From: an uncultured Myxococcales bacterium
GTDB taxonomy: Bacteria; Myxococcota_A; Bradymonadia; Bradymonadales; Bradymonadaceae
Direction of reading: 5' to 3'
Length of the DNA: 5,414 nucleotides
Assembly (NCBI GenBank): GCA_913058025.1
Contig: CAJXPN010000372.1
Location: 1 to 5,414, forward strand
The notes under the pieces are model-generated. The model worked only from the letters and a program-made list of their open reading frames with translations. It did no database searches and was not told where the DNA came from. This document shows, piece after piece, positions 1-5,204 of this stretch. The position numbers and the translations under genes are program-made. Numbering within the stretch: position 1 is the first letter of the stretch; the number at the start of each line of letters is the position of its first letter.

Positions 1-55
1 CACTGCGCAAGACGAAGAGCCGACGACCCATTGGGTCGTCGGCTCTTCGCGTTCT
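1..55. repeat. Copy A of a 55-nt direct repeat (tRNA-Leu 3' end plus hairpin)
   Basis: This segment is identical, base for base, to 2150-2204. In the right-hand copy the first two bases are the end of the tRNA-Leu acceptor stem and its discriminator A; the rest is the hairpin that follows the tRNA. Here the repeat begins at the window edge, so the homology probably continues to the left, and a second tRNA-Leu gene or a tRNA fragment may end there. Identity stops after position 55. The likeliest reading is a duplicated tRNA-terminator unit; an attachment-site duplication is the alternative. Confidence 0.85.
13..49. terminator. Perfect 17-bp hairpin, probable bidirectional terminator
   Basis: The arms 13-29 and 33-49 are fully complementary around a 3-nt ATT loop. 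The hairpin lies 34 nt beyond the stop of the minus-strand lipoprotein gene at 83. It would also lie directly behind any plus-strand tRNA gene ending at the left edge, so it could stop transcription from both sides. Neither side has a long U tract (GTTCT on plus, TCTTG on minus). The terminator call therefore rests on stem strength and position. Confidence 0.65.
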
Positions 56-82
56 TGCCCTCCTCGACACCCGATCAGGCCC

Positions 83-874
83 TCAGAGGCCCTCCTCGAG
101 CTGCTGGCCGCGGCCCTCGCCCGTGTGCATGAACCACGCCTCTCCTCGGCCGCTATTCGTGTAGACGATCGCGCCCGCGAGCCCTCCGAGCCGCGTGGAG
201 TCGATGAAGAGCGAGTAGTAGCGCCCGAGGCCCGGGTCCTCGTCGGCGTCCAGCGACCCGGCGTTCGTGATCGCGAGCGCGATCGTGAAGAGATCCAGGC
301 CGGTGATCTCACTCTGCTTGAGCGGGCGCGTGAAGGGCGCGCTCACGTCGAGGTAGCCGCCCGAGTCGAAGACGAGCTCCCAGATCGAGTCGTCGACGCG
401 CATGTCGAACGGGTCGGCGCCCTGCGCCGCGTGCACGACCGTGAGCTTGATGGAGTCGGCCGGCGCGCCTGCCTCCAGGTCGACGTCCGCGACCGTGATC
501 CCGCTCGACCCCGCGAACACGATGAGCGATCCCGTCGGCGTGATCGTCCACGACCCCAGCCTCTCCTCGCCGCTGGCGTCCCGCAGCTCCACCTCGAACG
601 CGCCCACGGGCGCGGGCACGGTGGCCGAGGCGTGATGTATTACGAGGTCGTCGACGACCCGCTCTCCGTTGATGTAGACGTCGACGACGTCCTCGCCCAA
701 CGCCTCGGCGTGGTGCGCGAACCAGATCTCGGATGGCGCCCCAGTGAGCGCGCCCGGCTCGAGGAACTCGAGCTCCCAGGGCTCCGTGTCGCCGTCGGAG
801 CCGCACGAGGTGAGCGCGGTGAGGGTGAGCGTGGCGAGCAACGCGACGGCGCGCGTGTGGAGTGCTGCGTTCAT
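83..874 (-). CDS. DUF4397-type lipoprotein
   Basis: The gene encodes a 263-residue exported lipoprotein of unknown function. The N-terminus has one Arg after a short polar start, a hydrophobic stretch at about residues 9-21, and a lipobox L21-T-S-C24, so Cys24 should be lipidated after signal peptidase II cleavage. A polar Gly/Ser/Asp linker follows. Two segments resemble the DUF4397 beta-sandwich: one near residues 48-120 with the pattern FAHHAEAL...VDVYINGERV, and one from about 140 with VVHAAQGADPFDMRVDD. DUF4397 proteins are secreted or surface-attached; their role is not known. The ATG at 874 was chosen because the signal peptide begins there; its ribosome binding site is weak (AGAGA about 7 nt upstream). 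The gene stands alone, and a strong hairpin (13-49) lies beyond its stop. High G+C third positions support coding on this strand. Certain as a lipoprotein; DUF4397 is likely. Confidence 0.88.
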   Translation of the reverse strand: MNAALHTRAVALLATLTLTALTSCGSDGDTEPWELEFLEPGALTGAPSEIWFAHHAEALGEDVVDVYINGERVVDDLVIHHASATVPAPVGAFEVELRDASGEERLGSWTITPTGSLIVFAGSSGITVADVDLEAGAPADSIKLTVVHAAQGADPFDMRVDDSIWELVFDSGGYLDVSAPFTRPLKQSEITGLDLFTIALAITNAGSLDADEDPGLGRYYSLFIDSTRLGGLAGAIVYTNSGRGEAWFMHTGEGRGQQLEEGL

Positions 875-1556
875 GGGTCGGTCTCTATGTGTGGTGTGTG
901 CGGCGCTCAGATTAGGTCCGTCCTGCCTCCCGTGTCCATATGCCCGACGCCACTGCGTAGTGGATTCCCATGACCGACATCGCTCACACCATCGTCAGAT
1001 CAGGACGCGTGGGAGCTCCCATCGAACCTGGGCGCCGCCAAGGGCCTCCTGGAGACGGTTCCAGCGCCTATGTATCAATAGCCACTCCACGCTCGATGCC
1101 CGTAGAACGCCTCCTGGGGGCCTTCCTGGGCATTTCGCCTCTGTGGAGGTGGTCTCGGGGGCCTCGGGCGGGAAAATTTGGCGAAGCGGCGAGGCGATGG
1201 AGTGGGCGCGTGGGAGGCCTGGCATCGAAGGGAAGGTGGTTTTGGGAGGGGAGGCGAGGCAGAGGGCTGATGGCGTTGAGCCTGGTGAACGCCACCCAGA
1301 GCACGAGTCGAACCTGACGAGGCGTCAACCCGAAGAGGCCCTCCACCCGAGCGCCTCCGCGCTTCGAACCCGGCGAGGACATCGAGCGAGCCGTCCGCCG
1401 CGAGCGCGAGCGAGCCAGGACCACTAATAAGCATGACGAGGTGTGCGTCCCCACCATCGGTTCACGGCTGGCCGCCCCTTCCAGAGCCGGACACATCTCA
1501 CGCTGGCCTCCCACGAGCCTGCGTGAGCCCGCGCGAGCCCCATACCTGCTCTCCGC
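875..1556. other. About 680 nt with no supportable gene
   Basis: Open frames exist here on both strands, but none has a convincing ribosome binding site, recognisable domain or consistent third-position bias. They overlap each other and are Arg/Pro/Ser-rich, as expected for random GC-rich sequence. Local features are a small palindrome CCACT-GCGT-AGTGG at 950-963, about 75 nt upstream of the lipoprotein start, and four scattered copies of TCGAACC (near 1023, 1309, 1374 and 1533). The block could be a degraded gene or an interspersed repeat of the host genome; the window alone does not tell. Confidence 0.5.
1511..1540. repeat. Three imperfect 10-nt tandem units
   Basis: Three consecutive 10-mers, CCACGAGCCT, GCGTGAGCCC and GCGCGAGCCC, share the core GAGCC at the same phase. 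They lie just downstream of the stop of the minus-strand membrane protein gene. The array is too short to infer a function and may be simple GC-rich slippage. Confidence 0.4.
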
Positions 1557-1868
1557 TCACGTCATCGCGTGGCGCCTCCCCGGCGCGATCGCCTCCTCGA
1601 ACTCGCCGTCCACCTCGCGCAGCAGCTTCTCGGCGCGCGCGTTCTGGATCTGGTGGTGGAGGTTCTGCGCCTCGTGCTGGTCGCGCACCGTCTTCGCCAG
1701 CGACAGGCACGACGTCACCGTGAACAGCACGCCCATGCCCAGGAAGGCCTTGGCCCACATGTCCAGCGGCACGAACCAGAGCCCCAGCAGCGTGCCGCCC
1801 AGAGACATGATGAACGACGCGTAGGTCTGAATGATCCAGGAGGTCGAGTGGGGCATGTTCGGCTTCAT
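1557..1868 (-). CDS. YiaA/YiaB-type two-helix inner-membrane protein
   Basis: A 103-residue membrane protein. It has two hydrophobic helices, about residues 9-31 (SWIIQTYASFIMSLGG onward) and 36-57, followed by a charged, helical cytoplasmic tail rich in Gln, Glu and Arg. The end of helix 2 reads LAKTVRDQHEA, which matches the KTVRD signature of the YiaAB two-helix family; the SF-S---G-LLGLW pattern of helix 1 also fits. The function of this family is not established. The ATG at 1868 has a strong ribosome binding site (AAAGGAG at 1875-1881) with a 6-nt spacer, which fixes the start. The gene has no same-strand neighbour close enough for an operon and is divergent from the tRNA-Leu gene. Family assignment is from motif recognition and is fairly secure. 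Confidence 0.85.
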   Translation of the reverse strand: MKPNMPHSTSWIIQTYASFIMSLGGTLLGLWFVPLDMWAKAFLGMGVLFTVTSCLSLAKTVRDQHEAQNLHHQIQNARAEKLLREVDGEFEEAIAPGRRHAMT

Positions 1869-1911
1869 GGCAGGCTCCTTTCGGGGTCGTGTTCTGGTTC
1901 GTCTGATTCAT

Positions 1912-1939
1912 ATTTTAGGCACCCGTTAGCGTCAGTCGA
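1912..1939 (-). promoter_or_regulatory. Candidate promoter for the YiaAB-type gene
   Basis: On the minus strand a TAAAAT -10 element (1912-1917) lies about 44 nt upstream of the ATG, in an AT-rich patch unusual for this window. A weak -35 match, TCGACT (1934-1939), sits 16 nt further upstream. The -10 is good and the -35 marginal. Confidence 0.4.
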
Positions 1940-1992
1940 GTCACTTGGTGTCTTTTTTACCGGCGCCTCTTTCTTCAATGGCCTGAAATGAA

Positions 1993-2021
1993 TTGACAGG
2001 TCGTTCGGGTACTCTTATACA
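1993..2021 (+). promoter_or_regulatory. Sigma70-type promoter of the tRNA-Leu gene
   Basis: A perfect -35 hexamer TTGACA (1993-1998) is followed after exactly 17 nt by TATACA (2016-2021). Transcription would start near 2028, giving a leader of about 40 nt that RNase P would remove ahead of the tRNA at 2068. Strength, spacing and position fit a housekeeping promoter for a stable RNA. Confidence 0.8.
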
Positions 2022-2067
2022 CGTGCTGCCTTTCGGGTTGGTTCCATACCCGGAGAGCACCTGGTTC

Positions 2068-2151
2068 GCGGAAGTGGCGGAATTGGTAGACGCGCTAGAC
2101 TAAGGATCTAGTGCCCTTAGGGGCTTGGGGGTTCGAGTCCCCCCTTCCGCA
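2068..2151 (+). tRNA. tRNA-Leu, anticodon AAG
   Basis: All parts of a class II tRNA are present. The acceptor stem GCGGAAG (2068-2074) pairs with CTTCCGC (2144-2150), with discriminator A at 2151. The D-arm contains AATTGGTAGAC. The anticodon stem CTAGA (2095-2099) pairs with TCTAG (2107-2111) around the loop CTAAGGA. The long variable arm has a GCCC/GGGC stem (2113-2124). The T-arm GGGGG-TTCGAGT-CCCCC is at 2127-2143. The loop places A34-A35-G36 as the anticodon, reading CUU and, if A34 is deaminated to inosine, CUC and CUA. Discriminator A and the long arm support Leu rather than Ser. CCA is not encoded and must be added by nucleotidyltransferase. Confidence 0.96.
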
Positions 2152-2204
2152 CTGCGCAAGACGAAGAGCCGACGACCCATTGGGTCGTCGGCTCTTCGCG
2201 TTCT
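2150..2204. repeat. Copy B of the 55-nt direct repeat
   Basis: Identical to 1-55. It covers the last two bases of the tRNA-Leu gene, a short linker and the full following hairpin, and ends six bases past the hairpin. Because the identity includes tRNA bases, it probably reflects duplication of a tRNA 3' region with its terminator rather than independent evolution of two hairpins. Confidence 0.85.
2162..2198 (+). terminator. Terminator hairpin behind tRNA-Leu
   Basis: Perfect 17-bp stem (2162-2178 with 2182-2198) and ATT loop, starting 11 nt after the tRNA. The tail GCGTTCT is only weakly U-rich. Its position directly behind a promoter-driven tRNA gene makes termination the obvious role. Confidence 0.75.
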
Positions 2205-2268
2205 CGCTCCCATCGCGCACGCCGCGCGATGACCTGGGCTGGACATCTGCCGTTTCGTGCATGTCTTT

Positions 2269-2308
2269 GAGGTGTGGCCAGCGCGCCGTATCGAGCGCGC
2301 CCCACCTC
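2269..2308 (+). promoter_or_regulatory. Imperfect hairpin in the leader of the 78-residue protein gene
   Basis: Outer arms GAGGTG (2269-2274) and CACCTC (2303-2308), two further G-C pairs, and inner arms GCGCGC (2281-2286 and 2295-2300) around an 8-nt loop form a bulged stem of 14 pairs. It ends 13 nt before the ribosome binding site of the gene at 2334. It may be a leader structure, or chance pairing in GC-rich DNA. Confidence 0.35.
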
Positions 2309-2333
2309 ATGAACGATGACCAAGGAGGCAGAC

Positions 2334-2570
2334 ATGCATACGAATCACACCCCTCGGCAAATCCTCGAGAGCGACGCGCTCTCGCGCGCCGACAAGATCG
2401 AGGTGCTCAAGAAGTTGGCGTACGACGAGAACGCCCGCGCTGTCGCCCAACAGGAGGGGATGGGGCTCAGCGCGCCGCCGCCCGAGCCTCGCGGGATCAC
2501 CGTGCGGGAGGCCCTCACGAAGCTCGGCGCCGAGCGCTGCTGCACGGACACCATGCACGGTAGCATCTGA
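2334..2570 (+). CDS. Small cytoplasmic protein of unknown function
   Basis: A 78-residue protein with no signal peptide or membrane helix. Residues 8-43 (RQILESDALSRADKIEVLKK, then LAYDENARAVAQQEGM) resemble a widespread group of small proteobacterial proteins with the plan 'L-x-D-x-L-S-x-x-x-K-I-x-x-L-x-x-x-x-Y-D' followed by an E-G/E/N-M ending; no function is known to me. A Pro-rich linker (47-53) leads to a second short helix, ITVREALTKLGAE, and a Cys69-Cys70 pair near the C-terminus. The start is set by AAGGAGG at 2322-2328, 5 nt before the ATG at 2334; an in-frame ATG six codons upstream has no such site and overlaps it. The gene lies behind the tRNA terminator, so it should have its own promoter, but no clear one is visible. 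Confidence 0.8.
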   Translation: MHTNHTPRQILESDALSRADKIEVLKKLAYDENARAVAQQEGMGLSAPPPEPRGITVREALTKLGAERCCTDTMHGSI

Positions 2571-2652
2571 CGCTCGCCGTGCTCTGCCCCGCGGGCGCCC
2601 GCGCACCACCCCGAGCGCGACGCGCTCTGCGTCACGAGCCTGACACGCGCCA

Positions 2653-2871
2653 TCAGAGGTCGAGGTTCACGGCGGTCCGGCGCGCGGAGTGGTGCCCGAA
2701 GTCGTCGTCGCGTGAGTACGCGAGGACGACGTGGACGCGCTCGCCCGGCCTCAGCGTCGGGCCGAACCCGCCGGACTCCAGCGGGAGCGCGAAGCGGCTC
2801 GTCGTACGCCCGTCGCGCTCCTCTCCGCCCAACACATCTCTCCCCCTGAGCGCGCGTCGTTCGACATCCAC
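2653..2871 (-). CDS. Possible small gene, downstream member of the globin operon
   Basis: An open frame of 72 codons begins at GTG 2871, 47 nt after the stop of the globin-reductase gene on the same strand. The C-terminal half (GGFGPTLRPGERVHVVLAYS, then RDDDFGHHSARRTAVNLDL) has almost entirely G or C third positions, typical of real genes here, and an alternating pattern suggesting beta strands. The N-terminal half is less convincing and the ribosome binding site is weak. The frame stays open upstream to 2929 without an ATG, GTG or TTG start. It could be a short gene translated by coupling or the surviving end of a longer gene. No family recognised. Confidence 0.45.
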   Translation of the reverse strand: MDVERRALRGRDVLGGEERDGRTTSRFALPLESGGFGPTLRPGERVHVVLAYSRDDDFGHHSARRTAVNLDL

Positions 2872-2918
2872 GCGCTCGCTTTGTGCCAGGGCGCGGCGTG
2901 TGTTTTGGGTAGCGCCGG

Positions 2919-4094
2919 TCAGGTCGACTCATCCTCGCCCGCCACCACCGGGCGCCCCCCACACGCCCTGCAGAAGAGCTCACCCGTGCGCCGGTGCATC
3001 CTCGCGTTCTCGCCGACCTCGATCTCCTGGAAGCAGCCGTCGCAGATGGTCGCGACCTCGACGAGCTCGATGCTGTAGCCCTCGAGCATCTTCTCGACCC
3101 CGTCGACGATGAGCCCGCGCGAGGTCGACTTCACGATCTCACGCCTGAACTGCTCGTGAATCGCCATCCAGCGGCTCAGCGGCTCCTCCGCGAGCCCCCA
3201 GAAGCGCGCGGACTTTTCGATGAGCTCCTCGCGGTAGTCGAACAGGTCGTCCGAGATGATCATCCAGTGGTGCGCGTTGAACGGGCGGAAGCCGAAGTAG
3301 TCGCGCCGGCCCTGGATGATGTCCGCGAGGAACTGGTACTGCTTCGAGATCGCGCGCTGCTTGGTGACGTTGTGGAAGAAGGGCGCGAGCCGGATGTCCT
3401 CGTAGGCGCGCGTGTAGAAGTGGTAGAGGATCGCGCGCAGCCCGGCGCCCTGGTCGAGCGCGTCCCAGAGCTCGGGGTCGGGCGCGATCGTGGCGAGCTT
3501 TCCCTTGTCGTCGGGCTGGTACGGCTCGGCGGACTCGTACGCGTCGGCCACGATCCGCGAGCGCTTCACGCCCCGACGCACCGCCTCGACGCGCGCGTCG
3601 TAGACCATCTCGGGGTTGCCGCACAGGTACAGCGCGAGCCCCTCGGGCGCGCGCTCGCCATCGAACATCCGCGCGATCACGCGCCCCGGCACCGTCCCTG
3701 GGGCGGGTAGCCCTCGTGAGACGCAGCCGGTGTACGTCACGTTCTCGTGGGCCGCGGCGAGCGCGTTGAGCTCGTCGTGGAGGTACAGGCCGTCGACGCC
3801 GCGGGCGCCGTGGAGGATCGTGATCGGGCCCTCGTGGCCGCCGCGCAGCGCGTCCCTGGCGATCCCGTGCAGCGCGCCGATGCCGGTCCCCGTGCCCACG
3901 AGCAGCAGCGGCGCGCCGGCGAACTCCTCGCGCCAGCTGCACGCGCCCAGCGGCCCCTGGATCGTGACGATGTCGCCCGCCGCGAGCTCGTCGTGGACCC
4001 ACGGGCTCACCGCGCCGCCCTCGAACCGCGCCACGTGCAGGTCGATGAAGTAGTCCTCCTCGGGCACGCTCGCTATCGAGTAGCTGCGCGCGCG
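2919..4094 (-). CDS. C-terminal piece: FAD/NAD domains, truncated hemoglobin, zinc ribbon
   Basis: This is the continuation of the fusion in the second frame, from the RSYS flavin motif to TGA at 2919-2921. The frame stays open further upstream to 4277, but that extension is Arg/Gly-rich shadow sequence of the ferredoxin piece and has no plausible start. This piece therefore has no obvious initiation site of its own. All domain signatures in it are intact: GTGTGIG, CGNPEM, the globin Phe-Tyr and proximal His, and four zinc-ribbon cysteines. There is no internal stop and no second shift. Confidence 0.75.
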   Translation of the reverse strand, partial: RARSYSIASVPEEDYFIDLHVARFEGGAVSPWVHDELAAGDIVTIQGPLGACSWREEFAGAPLLLVGTGTGIGALHGIARDALRGGHEGPITILHGARGVDGLYLHDELNALAAAHENVTYTGCVSRGLPAPGTVPGRVIARMFDGERAPEGLALYLCGNPEMVYDARVEAVRRGVKRSRIVADAYESAEPYQPDDKGKLATIAPDPELWDALDQGAGLRAILYHFYTRAYEDIRLAPFFHNVTKQRAISKQYQFLADIIQGRRDYFGFRPFNAHHWMIISDDLFDYREELIEKSARFWGLAEEPLSRWMAIHEQFRREIVKSTSRGLIVDGVEKMLEGYSIELVEVATICDGCFQEIEVGENARMHRRTGELFCRACGGRPVVAGEDEST

Positions 4095-4489
4095 ACCCCG
4101 TCCCTCACGATGTTGAGGAACTGTCCGGGCGCGCAATCGAGCTGGATCTCGGGCTCGAGCTGCACGCGCGCGACCCCAGGCGCCAGCGTCGTCACGTCCG
4201 CCACGATCGCCTCGCACACCATCTTCGAGCGGTCTGGCCCCTCGACCTCGATGTCCCCCTCGTGCGTGCACAGGCACGGCAGGAAGTGCCCGCTCTCCAC
4301 CAGCGAGGGCCTGAGCCCGCGCAGCGTCCGCTCCGGCACCTCACCCGAGGTCACCCGCAACATGCAGCTCTGGCACGAGCCCTTGCGGCACGAGAAGTCC
4401 ACGTTCGCGCCGCCTCGCAGCAGCGCATCCAGCGCTGACTCTCCCTCTCTCAGGGCGTAGATCGTTCCAGCGTGCGTCACGGTCGCCAT
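4073..4489 (-). CDS. N-terminal piece: [2Fe-2S] ferredoxin and start of FAD domain
   Basis: As the sequence stands, translation from the ATG at 4489 gives 138 residues and stops at TAG 4073-4075, four codons after leaving the conserved frame. The ferredoxin domain is complete, with all four cluster ligands (C34, C39, C42, C72). The first strands of the FAD-domain barrel follow (VADVTTLAPGVARVQLEPE, then APGQFLNIVRDGVAR). Residues 135-138 (AATR) are out of frame. This piece alone could fold as a free ferredoxin but cannot bind FAD. Confidence 0.8.
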   Translation of the reverse strand: MATVTHAGTIYALREGESALDALLRGGANVDFSCRKGSCQSCMLRVTSGEVPERTLRGLRPSLVESGHFLPCLCTHEGDIEVEGPDRSKMVCEAIVADVTTLAPGVARVQLEPEIQLDCAPGQFLNIVRDGVARAATR

Positions 4490-4520
4490 CTCGCTCTCCT
4501 CATCACGGTTGGTTGTTCAG

Positions 4521-4554
4521 CGCGTCGTGCCCTCGAACCCTACGGCACGACGCG
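4521..4554 (-). terminator. Hairpin between oxygenase and globin-reductase genes
   Basis: The arms CGCGTCGTGCC (4521-4531) and GGCACGACGCG (4544-4554) pair perfectly over 11 bp around a 12-nt loop. The hairpin lies 20 nt beyond the oxygenase stop and 31 nt before the globin-reductase ATG, inside the 84-nt gap. There is no U tract, so it may act as partial terminator, attenuator or 3' stabiliser within an operon rather than as a full stop. Confidence 0.5.
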
Positions 4555-4573
4555 TACGCGACATTAACGCCGG

Positions 4574-5125
4574 TTAACACGAGTAGAGGACCTCTGATCG
4601 CACGACATACTTCACGCCGCCCTCCAGCGCGACGCCCTCGTGCGCGATGTCGTGCTCGAACAGCAGCGCGAGCCCCTCCTGTGGCACCACGTCGTACGTA
4701 CCTCCGGTGTCCAGATACAGCCTCGTCTCGCCTCCCTGGCACCCACCATTCAGGTACACCAACAGTGTGTACTCGCTGCTCAGGCCGCCTGGCAGGTGGA
4801 TCACGCCGTCTCGGTGGGTCAGGAAGCGCTGATCCATCTCGTAGCGGAACACTCTGAAGTACGGGTTGATGCCGTGCGCTCCTGGCAGGAAGTGACCGAG
4901 GCGCGCCCAGAGGCGCGCGGCGAGCTCTTCGCGCTCCAGGATCACGCGCAGACAGCTCCGCGCATGGTGCGAGACCGTCTCCTGCGTCAGCCCCACGCGC
5001 ACCGGCGCCATGTCGAACCCCTCCTCCTCGGCTTCCTCGATCAGCGCCCAACACTCCTCGTCGCTCAACACCTCGTGAACGATGAACGCGGCGTCTCCAT
5101 CGACCTCGATCCGACCTCTTGACAT
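4574..5125 (-). CDS. Fe(II)/2-oxoglutarate dioxygenase, prolyl-4-hydroxylase type
   Basis: A 183-residue soluble oxygenase that should couple oxidative decarboxylation of 2-oxoglutarate to hydroxylation of an unknown substrate. The C-terminal double-stranded beta-helix core carries the iron ligands H104-x-D106 (THRDG) and H162 (in FEHDIAHEGV); K172, ten residues after the distal His, is placed to bind 2-oxoglutarate, and the closing strand KYVVRSEVLY is typical of the prolyl-4-hydroxylase group. Upstream are the usual helical segment (SDEECWALIEEAEEEGF) and the strand NPYFRVFRYE. No signal peptide is seen, so it acts in the cytoplasm. It is compact, a catalytic domain only. The ATG at 5125 has AAGGAGG at 5132-5138, 6 nt away. 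It probably heads an operon with the globin-reductase gene 84 nt downstream. The protein or small-molecule substrate cannot be told from sequence. Confidence 0.92.
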   Translation of the reverse strand: MSRGRIEVDGDAAFIVHEVLSDEECWALIEEAEEEGFDMAPVRVGLTQETVSHHARSCLRVILEREELAARLWARLGHFLPGAHGINPYFRVFRYEMDQRFLTHRDGVIHLPGGLSSEYTLLVYLNGGCQGGETRLYLDTGGTYDVVPQEGLALLFEHDIAHEGVALEGGVKYVVRSEVLYSC

Positions 5126-5144
5126 TTGCTCCCTCCTTCGTGAG

Positions 5145-5166
5145 AATCAACGCATTGGGGTTGATT
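5145..5166. promoter_or_regulatory. Inverted repeat upstream of the oxygenase ribosome binding site
   Basis: AATCAAC (5145-5151) and GTTGATT (5160-5166) form perfect 7-bp arms around 8 nt, ending 6 nt from the Shine-Dalgarno sequence. It lies downstream of the candidate promoter at 5205-5233, where a bound repressor or an RNA hairpin could limit expression. The arms are AT-rich in a GC-rich genome, which makes chance less likely. Confidence 0.45.
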
Positions 5167-5204
5167 GTAAGTCGTTGTTTTTCAAGGACTTGCTCAGGTC
5201 GAGC

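Larger units (their letters stand above)
2919..4489 (-). pseudogene. Frameshifted ferredoxin-FAD/NAD reductase-truncated hemoglobin-zinc ribbon fusion
   Basis: Removing 2 nt from the GC run at 4086-4094 restores one 522-residue protein. Residues 1-85 are a plant-type [2Fe-2S] ferredoxin with C34-x4-C39-x2-C42-x29-C72. Residues about 90-190 are an FAD domain with the flavin motif R134-S-Y-S137. Residues about 192-315 bind NAD(P)H (GTGTGIG at 198-204, CGNPEM at 289-294). Residues about 340-455 are a truncated hemoglobin: Phe-Tyr at 357-358 (B9-B10), RLAPFF, FLADIIQG, and proximal heme His at 406 or 407. Residues 482-509 form a CxxC-x20-CxxC zinc ribbon. Electrons would run from NAD(P)H through FAD, and perhaps the [2Fe-2S] centre, to heme iron. 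NO dioxygenation, as in flavohemoglobins, is the best guess. AGGAG at 4496-4500 sets the ATG at 4489. The shift may be a sequencing error, a recent mutation or slippage; the otherwise intact frames argue against old decay. Confidence 0.9.

Noticed and set aside
125..973. 282-codon plus-strand open frame opposite the lipoprotein gene
   Set aside because: Composition is Arg/Glu/Val-rich antisense shadow. The minus-strand frame has a signal peptide, lipobox and domain resemblance.
1..2204. Integrative element with att sites flanking 56-2149
   Set aside because: No integrase or mobility gene lies between the copies, and the right-hand tRNA is complete with its own promoter. Kept only as an alternative explanation of the repeat.
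3139..4002. 287-codon minus-strand open frame inside the globin-reductase gene
   Set aside because: It is an Arg/Ala-rich out-of-frame shadow with no motif. The overlapping frame carries all NAD, globin and zinc-ribbon signatures.
4073..4100. Programmed ribosomal frameshift joining ferredoxin and reductase
   Set aside because: The site lacks a slippery heptamer, and a 2-nt forward (or 1-nt backward) change is required. A -1 slip would insert an Ala between R and S of the conserved RSYS motif. A GC-run insertion explains the sequence more simply.
5145..5166. FNR or related anaerobic regulator box
   Set aside because: An FNR site is TTGAT-N4-ATCAA; here the halves are in the opposite order with a longer spacer.
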